DNA of 64,000 bases from Rhizocola hellebori. Lineage in GTDB: Bacteria; Actinomycetota; Actinomycetes; Mycobacteriales; Micromonosporaceae. The notes below the pieces were generated by a model. That model had not been told where the DNA came from. It made no database searches and was given only the letters and a program-made list of their open reading frames with translations. The position numbers and the translations under genes were made by a program. Below, in pieces: positions 17,012 through 24,105 of this stretch (the first letter of the stretch is position 1; every line of letters starts with the position of its first letter). Location: the NCBI RefSeq assembly GCF_016862955.1, contig NZ_BONY01000018.1, positions 88,284-152,283 of the forward strand. The letters run 5' to 3'.

Positions 17012-19047
17012 CGGACGACGACCTGTACGACGGCCGGCAGCACGGCGGTGACCACCGGGTCGTGTCCTACCGCCACGGCGTGCACCCGGTGCCCTTGCGC
17101 GGCAAGCGTGGAAACCAGCTCCGGCCAGCCGAGACGGGCCACGGCAGCATCCGGCGCTGCGACGGACTCCCCGCGCAGCCTGGCGGGCAGTTCCGGGGCC
17201 GCGGGCGGTGCCAGACGCGGCCGGCCGGATTCGGCGGCCTGATAGTAAAGCAGGGCTTGCACCAGGCCGGCCTTGATCGCCTCGACGTGATCTGAGCCTG
17301 CCGTGTAGCCAATCGTGGCTTCACCGTCGCACCAGGCGAGCGCTGGCACTCCATGAACGGCGGTGAGGTCGTAGCAACGCAACCCGGGAAGCGCGGTGCG
17401 GGTCGCGTCAAGGTAGAGCGCGGTCGAGCCGGTCAGCTCGGCGGCGTCGAGCGGCAACTGCGGGAACGGCTCGCGGGCACGGTCAACGGCACCGGCCGCC
17501 AGCGCGGCGCAGTGGTCGAGTAGCGCCATGCGCAGCGCCTCGTCCCCGCCGAGCGCGGCCGCCAGCCCCACTGGCCGCATGAAGGTCTCCGCCGGGCCAG
17601 GCTTGGCCAGGGCCGGATAGGCCAGCTCGGCGTCGATGGCTTCCCAAGCGCCCGAGGCGAGATCGCGGGCGAACACACGGTCCGGCCCGTCACCGCGGCG
17701 CAGCCGCCGCCGGTCGACTGCCAGCGTCGCGTACAGCTCGAAGGCGCGCAGCGCCGCCTGATGCCGGGCGGCGGCGAAGCTGTCGCCGAGGCCTACCGCG
17801 CCCGGGTGCCCGTCGCGAGTGTCGAGCAACCCGAACGGGTCGGCGACAGTGACCTCGGCCAAATGGAGCGGAAGCTGCGGCAGATCGCTCTCGTCGAGCG
17901 TGCGCATCGGGCCTAACCTGGCGTCGAAAAGCTCAGCCGCGGCACGGGAGAATGCGGCCGGTTCATGAGCGGGCCGGGAGAGCAAGTCGGCAAAGCGTCG
18001 CGCCGTTTCGTCTTGCGACTCTGGACTGGCCGGGCCCGCTCCCGGATGCGGCAAGAACCTGTGCTCGGTGGTGTCCAGCGTCTCCAGATCGACCACGCTC
18101 ACCGTCTCGGCGGGCAGGCCGCCGCGCGCGCCGGAAACCCCGGTCACATATTGGAAGGCGAGGAACGCCACCCGGTTGCCCACGATCGAGGCGGTCGGCC
18201 CGGCCAGGAAAGGGCTTTCCGGCACTGCAGTCTCGGGGAAAAGGTCGGCGTCGGCGGGCCGAGGGCGGTTGGACCTGGCGCGCAGCCACGCTGACTCCCA
18301 GCCCGCACCGACGCTGCCGCCGATAGGCCCGGTCCACGCTTCGTCATCCACGACGATGCCTTGCAGGAGGGGACGTCCATGCTCACGGCAGAGCCGATCG
18401 AGGTCGCGGGCGCGGGCGAGCACCGGCCGATCGCTGACATGCAGCAGCAGGTCCGCACCCGCCACGGCGTCGCTCAGCTCTCCCGCCGAATCGGAGAACG
18501 ACCGCAGGTGTAGGCGCTGCGCGGGGTCGCTCTCGCGGGAGTCGGCCAGGTACCTGTCGAGAAGGTCAGTGTCTGTTGGGCAGTCGCCGGCGACCAGCAC
18601 GGTCAGCTCGAGCACTCCGGCGCGCAAGCAGGCGTGGGCCAGCGCGTGCAGGCTCAACCCGGCGCCCAGACAGGTGATCCGCGTGGTGCGGAAGTCGTGG
18701 AAGCGGCGCGCCGCAGAGCTGAGATGATGGTCGATGTACGCGATTTCCGCGCCGTAGCGGGCCATTTCGGCAGCGCTCAGCGGATTCGGGTCGTCGTCTT
18801 GGACATCCTTGACCAGGCCGGCGTCGTGAAGCGCGGTGACCATGGTGAGCACCATGTCCCGCTTGCCTTCGGGCAGGCCGCCGACCAGCTCGTCAAGCTC
18901 GATCGAGCCGTCGAGGTAGGGCGCGAGCCGGTCCATCAGCGGCAGCGCGCTGCGGCCACGGACGGTCAGCGGATCGCCGGGGTGGATGAACGCCAGCGCG
19001 TCGCCCTGTGGAACCCAGTAGACGTCCGGCTTGAGCTTCGGTTTCAT
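17008..19047 (-). CDS. Ocin-ThiF-like leader-peptide binding protein (F protein)
   Basis: A 679-residue protein that starts with a small winged-helix-like region (DVYWVPQGDALAFIHPGD) of the RiPP recognition element type, followed by a ThiF-like Rossmann region around TTRITCLGAGLSLHALAHA and a C-terminal YcaO-neighbour-like domain. Such F proteins bind the leader peptide and present it to the cyclodehydratase (TbtF role). The start at 19047 has AGAGGA 8 bases upstream. It is the first enzyme gene after the five precursors, separated from them by 165 bp with an attenuator-like hairpin, and is coupled to the cyclodehydratase by ATGA. Confidence 0.88.
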   Translation of the reverse strand: MKPKLKPDVYWVPQGDALAFIHPGDPLTVRGRSALPLMDRLAPYLDGSIELDELVGGLPEGKRDMVLTMVTALHDAGLVKDVQDDDPNPLSAAEMARYGAEIAYIDHHLSSAARRFHDFRTTRITCLGAGLSLHALAHACLRAGVLELTVLVAGDCPTDTDLLDRYLADSRESDPAQRLHLRSFSDSAGELSDAVAGADLLLHVSDRPVLARARDLDRLCREHGRPLLQGIVVDDEAWTGPIGGSVGAGWESAWLRARSNRPRPADADLFPETAVPESPFLAGPTASIVGNRVAFLAFQYVTGVSGARGGLPAETVSVVDLETLDTTEHRFLPHPGAGPASPESQDETARRFADLLSRPAHEPAAFSRAAAELFDARLGPMRTLDESDLPQLPLHLAEVTVADPFGLLDTRDGHPGAVGLGDSFAAARHQAALRAFELYATLAVDRRRLRRGDGPDRVFARDLASGAWEAIDAELAYPALAKPGPAETFMRPVGLAAALGGDEALRMALLDHCAALAAGAVDRAREPFPQLPLDAAELTGSTALYLDATRTALPGLRCYDLTAVHGVPALAWCDGEATIGYTAGSDHVEAIKAGLVQALLYYQAAESGRPRLAPPAAPELPARLRGESVAAPDAAVARLGWPELVSTLAAQGHRVHAVAVGHDPVVTAVLPAVVQVVVR

Positions 19048-19110
19048 CGGGGCCGTCCTCTTGTGTCGAGCTATGAGCCAATTGCGCGCACGACGGCCAC
19101 GATGCTTGGC

Positions 19111-19147
19111 GTCCCAGGGGGCCGGTCCTTCTCGATCCGGCCGGGAC
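19111..19147 (-). terminator. Attenuator-like hairpin between precursors and enzymes
   Basis: GGCCGG (19120-19125) pairs with CCGGCC (19137-19142), loop 11 bases; the flanking GTCCC (19111-19115) can pair with GGGAC (19143-19147) across a 4-base bulge. There is no long T-tract. Its place between the last precursor and the first enzyme gene suggests partial termination, giving more precursor than enzyme transcript. Confidence 0.5.
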
Positions 19148-19212
19148 GAGCGCGCGGTACACCGACTTGCGCGAGGAATGTGTTGGTTGCGGTGATGCCT
19201 ATCGGGTGCGGC

Positions 19213-19407
19213 TCAGCTGCAGCAGCAGCAACAGCAGGCAATACAGCAGCTGCAGCAACTGCACGGAGGGCCGAACGAAGCCGCCGTTTCGGTGGCGCCG
19301 TGGCCGAGGTCGAGCGCGTCCAGGGACGGGCCGACGATGCCGGCGGTGTGTAGTGGTTCGACGCCCAGATCGTGCAGATCGAGGGCGAGGCGTTCAGCAG
19401 CGGACAT
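19213..19407 (-). CDS. Thiopeptide-type precursor peptide 1 (64 aa)
   Basis: Start at the ATG at 19407, with GGAGG 8 bases upstream; an upstream in-frame extension has no such site. The leader begins MSAAERLALDLHDLGVEPL and ends LGHGATETAAS. The core, counted from the Ser after Ala-Ala, is S1-F-G-P-P-C-S7-C-C-S10 followed by C-C-I-A-C6-S. The Ser in the CSCC motif is residue 10, the spacing that gives 26-membered rings in thiocillin-type thiopeptides. It is the last of five tandem precursors and the one closest to the enzymes. Predicted modification is inference from the neighbouring enzymes. Confidence 0.88.
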   Translation of the reverse strand: MSAAERLALDLHDLGVEPLHTAGIVGPSLDALDLGHGATETAASFGPPCSCCSCCIACCCCCCS

Positions 19408-19424
19408 GCGGATCCTCCAAGGGT

Positions 19425-19598
19425 TTAGCTGCAGCAGCAGCAACAGCAGACAACGCAGCAGCTGCAGACCGAACACGAGGCGGCCATCTCGGCCATCGCG
19501 TGTCCACCGACGAGGGACTCCAGCGTCACCGACGGCGACTGACTGGCGATCTCGAGCACCTCTGTGTCCAGATCGGACAAACTAAGGGAGAGATTCAT
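19425..19598 (-). CDS. Thiopeptide-type precursor peptide 2 (57 aa)
   Basis: A 58-codon gene easily missed because it is short. The ATG at 19598 has GGAGG 12 bases upstream. The leader starts MNLSLSLSDLDTEVLEI and ends LESLVGGHAMAEMAAS, close to the leader end of thiomuracin-type precursors. The core is S1-C-S-V-C-S6-C-C-V-V followed by C6-S. It has the same S-C-C-x-x-C6 tail as its neighbours and the same codon order in the Cys run. The gap to precursor 1 is 17 bp. Confidence 0.88.
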   Translation of the reverse strand: MNLSLSLSDLDTEVLEIASQSPSVTLESLVGGHAMAEMAASCSVCSCCVVCCCCCCS

Positions 19599-19628
19599 TT
19601 TTTCTGGTACCTCCGTACGCGCTGGCGG

Positions 19629-19793
19629 TTAGCAGCAACAGCAGCAGCTGCACAGGACGATGCCGACGCTGATTGAGGACCCACCGGTCTCGATCATCGC
19701 CTGGCCCGCCGACAGCGATTCGAGCGCCAGCTCGGGAGCAAGGCGCATCACTTCGATGTCTTCGACGAGCAGGTCGGCCAGGTCGAGCTTCAT
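19629..19793 (-). CDS. Thiopeptide-type precursor peptide 3 (54 aa, shorter tail)
   Basis: Start at the ATG at 19793 with AAAGGAGC upstream. The leader begins MKLDLADLLVEDIEVM and ends LESLSAGQAMIETGGS. The core differs from the others: S1-S-I-S-V-G-I-V-L-C-S11-C5. The Ser flanked by Cys is residue 11, which corresponds to the 29-membered ring class (thiomuracin, GE2270), and the tail is only five Cys with no spacer residues or terminal Ser. Gaps to the neighbours are 13 and 30 bp. Confidence 0.88.
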   Translation of the reverse strand: MKLDLADLLVEDIEVMRLAPELALESLSAGQAMIETGGSSISVGIVLCSCCCCC

Positions 19794-19806
19794 GAGCGTG
19801 CTCCTT

Positions 19807-19989
19807 TCATCCGCAGCAGCAGCAACAGCAGGTAGCGCAGCAGCTGCACGCGGGTACACAGGATGTGGCCAATTCGGCCATGGCATGGGCGCCCGAAATG
19901 GATTCGAGCGTCAGCGCATTCCCGACGACGGGTTCAAGCATCTCGACATCGATGTCGTCAAGAGCCAGCCCAGTTCCGTGAATCGCCAT
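19807..19989 (-). CDS. Thiopeptide-type precursor peptide 4 (60 aa)
   Basis: The ATG at 19989 has AAAGGAG 6 bases upstream. The leader begins MAIHGTGLALDDIDVEMLEP and ends LESISGAHAMAELATS. The core is S1-C-V-P-A-C-S7-C-C-A-T followed by C6-G, so this copy ends in Gly where others end in Ser. The CSCC Ser is residue 7, shorter than any thiopeptide ring spacing I know. It has the common S-C-C-x-x-C6 tail. Confidence 0.88.
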   Translation of the reverse strand: MAIHGTGLALDDIDVEMLEPVVGNALTLESISGAHAMAELATSCVPACSCCATCCCCCCG

Positions 19990-20041
19990 CTAACTCCTTT
20001 CAGCGCAACTCTTTGACGCATTGTTAAGGTGGCGAACCACC

Positions 20042-20236
20042 TCAGCTGCAACAGCAGCAGCAGCACGGAAGACAGCAGCTGCAGCAGCCGGCCGGCAGAA
20101 CTGATCCGCCGAGTTCGGTCATCGCCTGGGATCCCAGAAGCGATTCCAGCGATACCTCATTCGGGTTGTGCGCGACCTCGATCCGTTCCACCTGAACGTC
20201 TCGGAGGTCCAGCGCGATGTGTTGGCCAAGTGTCAT
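20042..20236 (-). CDS. Thiopeptide-type precursor peptide 5 (64 aa)
   Basis: First precursor in the transcript. The ATG at 20236 is preceded by GGGAGGTGA at the proper distance; a GTG two codons upstream lies inside that ribosome binding site and is unlikely. The leader begins MTLGQHIALDLRDVQVERIE and ends LESLLGSQAMTELGGS. The core is S1-V-L-P-A-G-C-C-S9-C-C-L-P followed by C6-S. About 40 bp upstream are the 12-bp-spaced heptamers thought to bind the SARP. Confidence 0.88.
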   Translation of the reverse strand: MTLGQHIALDLRDVQVERIEVAHNPNEVSLESLLGSQAMTELGGSVLPAGCCSCCLPCCCCCCS

Positions 20237-20261
20237 ACTCACCTCCCTAGGGACGCAGTCG

Positions 20262-20284
20262 AGTATGACCTGGCCTTCTACACA
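20262..20284 (-). promoter_or_regulatory. Putative SARP-dependent promoter of the precursor genes
   Basis: On the minus strand CATACT (20267-20262) can serve as the -10 element, with the nearest heptamer TGTGTAG at 20284-20278, 10 bases upstream. SARPs bind heptameric direct repeats whose closest copy lies about 8 bases upstream of the -10, replacing the -35. The layout fits, but no -10 has been shown. Confidence 0.5.
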
Positions 20285-20320
20285 GCCATCTATACAGCGG
20301 CCTACACAAACGCCTACACA
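20278..20320 (-). repeat. Four heptamer direct repeats at 12-bp period (SARP operator candidate)
   Basis: On the minus strand TGTGTAG occurs at 20320-20314, 20308-20302 and 20284-20278, with TGTATAG at 20296-20290. The spacing is exactly 12 bp in each step. The distal copy overlaps the stop codon of the SARP gene, and the array ends 41 bp before the first precursor start. Regularly spaced heptamers next to a SARP gene are the classical SARP binding arrangement (usually 11 or 22 bp), so autoregulated activation of the precursors is likely. Confidence 0.7.
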
Positions 20321-21084
20321 GGCTGAAGTAAAGCCTGGTGACCGCTGGCGATGGCGTGGCGCAACGATCGCAGCTCAGTGCTCGGGCCGATTCCGAGCTC
20401 GGTGTCCAGGACGTCGCACACCTTCTGGTAGGCCCGCAGCGCATCCGTGCGCCGGCCCGAGCGGTAGAGCGCAGTCATGAATTGGCCCCAAAGCCTTTCC
20501 CGCAAAGGATTTCGGCGTACCAACGTCTCCAGCTCGAAAGCCAGCGCCTCATGCTGGCCCAGGCCGAGCCGGGCGTCGATGTAGTCCTCCTCCGCGCCCA
20601 GGCGGGTCTGGTCGAGCCGTGCCGCGAACGCGGCGGTGAACTCGGTGTCTATCCCTTGCAAGGCCTTGCCACGCCACAGGCTCAGCGCCATGAACAGGTT
20701 CTCGGCCGCTTCGGGATAGCGGGTCTCGCGAAGCGCCCGCCGCCCCGCAGCGGCCAGATCCTCGAACATGTAAGCGTCGCATTCGCCCGTTCGCAGATCG
20801 AGCCGGTAGCCGTTGGGGGTGTGGCTCGGCCGCGGCTCATCTGCCGGGGCGGCCACCGCGAGCACGCGACGCAGATCCGAGACATACGAGTAAAGGTTGG
20901 CCCGAGCCGACGCGGGCGGGGCCTCGCCCCACAGGGCGTCGACGATCTCCTCGACGTCGATGACGGCGCCCGGCCGCAGCAGCAGCAGCGCCAGCAGTTC
21001 CCGCATCTTGCGGCGGGTCAGCCTGGTCGGCTCACCGTCCGCGGCACGGACCTCCAGCGGGCCAAGCACGAGAAACGCCGGCAT
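20314..21084 (-). CDS. Small SARP-family transcriptional activator
   Basis: A 256-residue SARP: residues 1-95 are an OmpR-like winged helix (FLVLGPLEVRAADGEPTRL, LRPGAVIDVEEIVDALWGE, ARANLYSYVSDLRRVL) and residues 100-250 the bacterial transcriptional activator domain (AYMFEDLAAAGRRALRE, LRERLWGQFMTALYRSGRR). Size and order match pathway-specific activators of actinomycete secondary metabolism. It lies 3 bp behind the response regulator gene and directly before the precursors, with probable binding repeats at its own 3' end. It should switch on the thiopeptide operon, itself presumably controlled by the two-component system upstream. Confidence 0.92.
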   Translation of the reverse strand: MPAFLVLGPLEVRAADGEPTRLTRRKMRELLALLLLRPGAVIDVEEIVDALWGEAPPASARANLYSYVSDLRRVLAVAAPADEPRPSHTPNGYRLDLRTGECDAYMFEDLAAAGRRALRETRYPEAAENLFMALSLWRGKALQGIDTEFTAAFAARLDQTRLGAEEDYIDARLGLGQHEALAFELETLVRRNPLRERLWGQFMTALYRSGRRTDALRAYQKVCDVLDTELGIGPSTELRSLRHAIASGHQALLQPV

Positions 21085-21087
21085 CGC

Positions 21088-21825
21088 CTACGCTCCTGCC
21101 GGTTTCACCTCGACGGAACCGGCCACCGCAGGCCGTATCGCGCGGCTGGCGGTGGTGGCCGGCGCCGGAAGCGGGAAGCCTTCGGCCACCTCGTCTCGGG
21201 TGAGGAGTCCGTCTTCGATGGCGCGCATCAGCATGTCAGTCTTCGTCGGCGCGGCCCGGCCCACCTGGGCGTATTTGAGCCGTGCCCGCCGGATGTACAT
21301 GTCGACAGTGTGCGGGGAGATGCCCATCCGGCTGGCGACCGACGCCTTGGACATCGACTGGAACCACCACAGGAGCGCGGTGCGCTCGCGTTCGGAGAGC
21401 ACGGGCGCCTCAGGACGCTGGTCGCTGACAAGGATTCCGGCGGCCATCGGCGTGACATAGGGCCTGCCTTCGGCAACCGCGAACACGGTCGTCAGCAGAT
21501 GGTCGGGGCCTTCGCTTTTGGCCAGGAACGCATAGGCTCCGGCGTCGAGCGCGGCGAGCACTATCTCTTCCTCGGTGAACTGGGAGAAGACGATGACCCG
21601 CTGCCCCGCACCGGCCAGCGTCGCGATGTCGTCGATGGCCAGGCGCCGGTCGAGGTGCAGGTCGAGAATTATGACGTCCACATTGGACATTGAGGCCGGC
21701 ACGTTGGTGCCTACGTGGGACACCTTGATCCGGGGCTCGACGTTCAGCCAGGCCCGGATGCCCTCGATCACGACCGGATGGTCGTCGATAATGCTCACCC
21801 GGACAGGGGCTGCGGCACTCGCCAT
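21088..21825 (-). CDS. NarL/FixJ-type response regulator
   Basis: A 245-residue regulator. The receiver domain has the acidic pair in SIIDDHPVVIEGIRAW and the phospho-acceptor region DVIILDLHLDRR; the C-terminal LuxR-type helix-turn-helix is LSERERTALLWWFQSMSKAS followed by SRMGISPHTVDMYIRRAR. I chose the ATG at 21825, with GGAGG just upstream. It overlaps the end of the degenerate kinase gene by 31 bp and precedes the SARP by 3 bp. It probably links an external signal to SARP and precursor expression. Confidence 0.9.
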   Translation of the reverse strand: MASAAAPVRVSIIDDHPVVIEGIRAWLNVEPRIKVSHVGTNVPASMSNVDVIILDLHLDRRLAIDDIATLAGAGQRVIVFSQFTEEEIVLAALDAGAYAFLAKSEGPDHLLTTVFAVAEGRPYVTPMAAGILVSDQRPEAPVLSERERTALLWWFQSMSKASVASRMGISPHTVDMYIRRARLKYAQVGRAAPTKTDMLMRAIEDGLLTRDEVAEGFPLPAPATTASRAIRPAVAGSVEVKPAGA

Positions 21826-22931
21826 CGGACCTCCACCCACAATTGTTTCGCCTCCTGGTCGTCGACAACCGACACGGGCAGGCTCGATCGCAAGTCGTCC
21901 AGCACCTCGGCGGGAGCGTCGGCTGTCACGCTCACCACCACTTCCGCGGCGTCCCCGACCACCGTTATGCGGGCACGGCTGGCCGCGGAAGCCAGTACCA
22001 GCAAAACAACCTCGGTCAAACTACGCCGCGCCGCCGCGGGCACCTGAGGCAGCGCGCCGTAATGGAAGAAGGTAACGTCCACGCCGCGCCGCTCGGCCAG
22101 ATCGGTGCAGGCGCGCAGCTCGTGCAGCATCGGGTCGGAGGAGTCGTCGGTTTCGGCGAACAGCCGCCGCAGGCGGGCCGCCTCCACTCCCGCCAGCCGC
22201 CACACCTGCGGGTCGGCCGGGTCGAGTGTGCTGTCGCCCAGGCCGCGCAGCAACGGCGCGACTCGCTCGCCGATCTCCCGGTAGCGGCGCTGCCGCTCGC
22301 TGTGCACCGCCTCCTCGGCTGCGGCCCGCGACTCGTTCTCCGCGCGGGCGAGGGTCAGCTCCGCAGCTCGCCGCGCCACCCGGGTGAGGTGGTGGGCGAC
22401 CACGACGAAGAGCAGCTGCGCGCCGGCGGTGGCGAAGGTGACCAGGACCACCCGGCCCGCCGTGACCCGGTCCATCGAGCCGTCCGCGGCCATGGCCACC
22501 ACCGAGATCGCCGTGTTGGCGCCCTGCATGACGATCAGCTCCCACAGCGGCCGGTGCATCAGCAGCAGCACCCCACACCAGCCGACCGTGTTCCACGCCC
22601 AGCTGGCGTCGCCGAGCACCTGACCGGGCGGGTAGGAAAGGATCGCGACGAGGCTCGCCCCGACCGCCAGCGCGGCCAATAGGCGGCAGGCGAGCACGCT
22701 GGCCCCGGCACCACGGCGCAGCAACAGAACCGAACCGGCCACCTGGACGCCCGCCACGATCACCCAGGCCGTTACCGTGCCCAGCCGCGACTCGTACTGC
22801 GACCAGCTGCGCGCGATGATGATCACGTCATAGCAGACGTGACAGATGAGCAGGATGACGACGGCCGCCACCTGCGCGGCGCTGGCGTAGCGGGCGGCCA
22901 CGGAGTCGCCACCCGTTGCGGGGCTAGACAT
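21795..22931 (-). CDS. Histidine-kinase-like membrane protein, apparently degenerate
   Basis: A 378-residue protein with about five hydrophobic segments (such as AAQVAAVVILLICHVCYDVI) followed by a coiled coil (ARRAAELTLARAENESRAAA). The place of the dimerisation/His box holds HSERQRRYREIGERVAPLL with no HDxL motif, and the ATPase part (VVLLVLASAASRARITVVGD) lacks the usual N-box Asn and G-boxes. It is coupled to an intact kinase upstream (8-bp overlap) and to the response regulator downstream. A pseudo-kinase acting as sensor, phosphatase or partner of the intact kinase is a reasonable inference. Confidence 0.75.
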   Translation of the reverse strand: MSSPATGGDSVAARYASAAQVAAVVILLICHVCYDVIIIARSWSQYESRLGTVTAWVIVAGVQVAGSVLLLRRGAGASVLACRLLAALAVGASLVAILSYPPGQVLGDASWAWNTVGWCGVLLLMHRPLWELIVMQGANTAISVVAMAADGSMDRVTAGRVVLVTFATAGAQLLFVVVAHHLTRVARRAAELTLARAENESRAAAEEAVHSERQRRYREIGERVAPLLRGLGDSTLDPADPQVWRLAGVEAARLRRLFAETDDSSDPMLHELRACTDLAERRGVDVTFFHYGALPQVPAAARRSLTEVVLLVLASAASRARITVVGDAAEVVVSVTADAPAEVLDDLRSSLPVSVVDDQEAKQLWVEVRWRVPQPLSG

Positions 22932-24105
22932 CTGGCCACCTCAGCACGACCTGGGTGCCCAGGCCCGGCTCGGAGCGCACGCTGGCCGAGCCGCCGACCG
23001 ACCGCATGCGGCCGTCGATCGACTCCCGCAGACCGCGCCGGTGGGCCGGAACGGAGGTCACGTCGAAACCGACCCCGCTGTCGCGTACGGTGATGCTCGC
23101 CCCGTCGGCGTCCGCGCGCGCTTCCAGACCGGCTTCGCCTGTCCCCGCGTGCCGTGCCACGTTGGTGAGCGCCTCGGCGACACACTGCGACATCGCCGTC
23201 GCCACCTCGGCGGGTAACTCGATCGGGGATACGTCCACCGACACGTTCAGCGGCGTGCTCGCGGGCGGCTGGACAGCGGCGAAACGCAGCATCAGGTCCA
23301 AGCGCACCTTCGGCAGGCTGGGCTGTGGCCCGCTCGGACCTTCGCGCAGGCTTTCGATGATGAGCAGATCGGCGGCGGCTCTTTCCCGCAGCGCAACCGA
23401 ATCGCTGGCGATACCTCCGGTGTGCACCATCGTGAGGGTGGCCAGCACCGTGTCGTGCAGGTGCCGCTGATGGTTTCGCTCGTCGGCACGGATGGCCGCC
23501 CGCACGATCGCCGCTCGGCGCTGCTCTGCCAGCTCGGCCAAGGCGGCGTCGGCCGAGCTGGTCGCCCGGTGCACCAAGGTGGCCAGGCCGGCGCCGATCA
23601 GCGCCGCCACCGCCAGAAACACGGGTGCTTCGCTGATCTGGCCGTCGCCGACCGCGTACACCGCGGCGATGCCAAGGCCAGCCGCGAGCCCGATCGGCTG
23701 GCGCAGCCCGAACTGGGTGATCAACACCCCTGCTCCGGCGACGATGTCGACCCAGCCGGTCCCGGACGCCATCATGCGTACCTGTTCGGGGACAAGCCAG
23801 CGATGCGCGACCAACAGCACTGCGACAACAATGACATCGATGTAAATGAGGATCGGCGATGGGCCATGCCGTAGCACCTGACGGGCGAACAGCCCGCTCC
23901 ACAGGAGGACCCCGACACTGCCGGCTATCACCAGGCCGGGCTGCGCCGGGGGTGCCATCCCCGCGATGGCGACCACAGCGCCCAGCACCCCGCTCGACAG
24001 CCGCATTGCAGCGACCAGCACGGTCAGCGTCCGGCGAGCGCCGGGGCCGGCCGAAGCCGTGTCGGCGCCGCCGGTGTCGGCCTGGCGCGAAGCGGGCAAT
24101 CCCAC
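22924..24105 (-). CDS. Sensor histidine kinase (NarL-type partner)
   Basis: A 393-residue kinase with about six hydrophobic segments in the first half, then a HisKA_3-type box DERNHQRHLHDTVLATLTMV with the phospho-acceptor His in HLHD, an N-box SQCVAEALTNVARHAG and a G-box VRDSGVGFDV. It lacks an obvious extracellular sensor domain, so the signal is probably sensed in the membrane. The predicted GTG start at 24105 is weakly supported. It is the first gene of the regulatory part of the RiPP operon (kinase, pseudo-kinase, regulator, SARP). Confidence 0.88.
   Translation of the reverse strand: MGLPASRQADTGGADTASAGPGARRTLTVLVAAMRLSSGVLGAVVAIAGMAPPAQPGLVIAGSVGVLLWSGLFARQVLRHGPSPILIYIDVIVVAVLLVAHRWLVPEQVRMMASGTGWVDIVAGAGVLITQFGLRQPIGLAAGLGIAAVYAVGDGQISEAPVFLAVAALIGAGLATLVHRATSSADAALAELAEQRRAAIVRAAIRADERNHQRHLHDTVLATLTMVHTGGIASDSVALRERAAADLLIIESLREGPSGPQPSLPKVRLDLMLRFAAVQPPASTPLNVSVDVSPIELPAEVATAMSQCVAEALTNVARHAGTGEAGLEARADADGASITVRDSGVGFDVTSVPAHRRGLRESIDGRMRSVGGSASVRSEPGLGTQVVLRWPDV

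Noticed and set aside
19216..20075. Blocks of GCAGCA repeats that look like microsatellites
   Set aside because: They are the Cys codon runs (TGC/TGT) of the precursor genes on the minus strand, in frame and preceded by leaders and ribosome binding sites.
20278..20320. Repeated units considered as CRISPR
   Set aside because: Units are 7 bp with 5-bp spacers; too short, no cas genes and they match a regulator binding layout.
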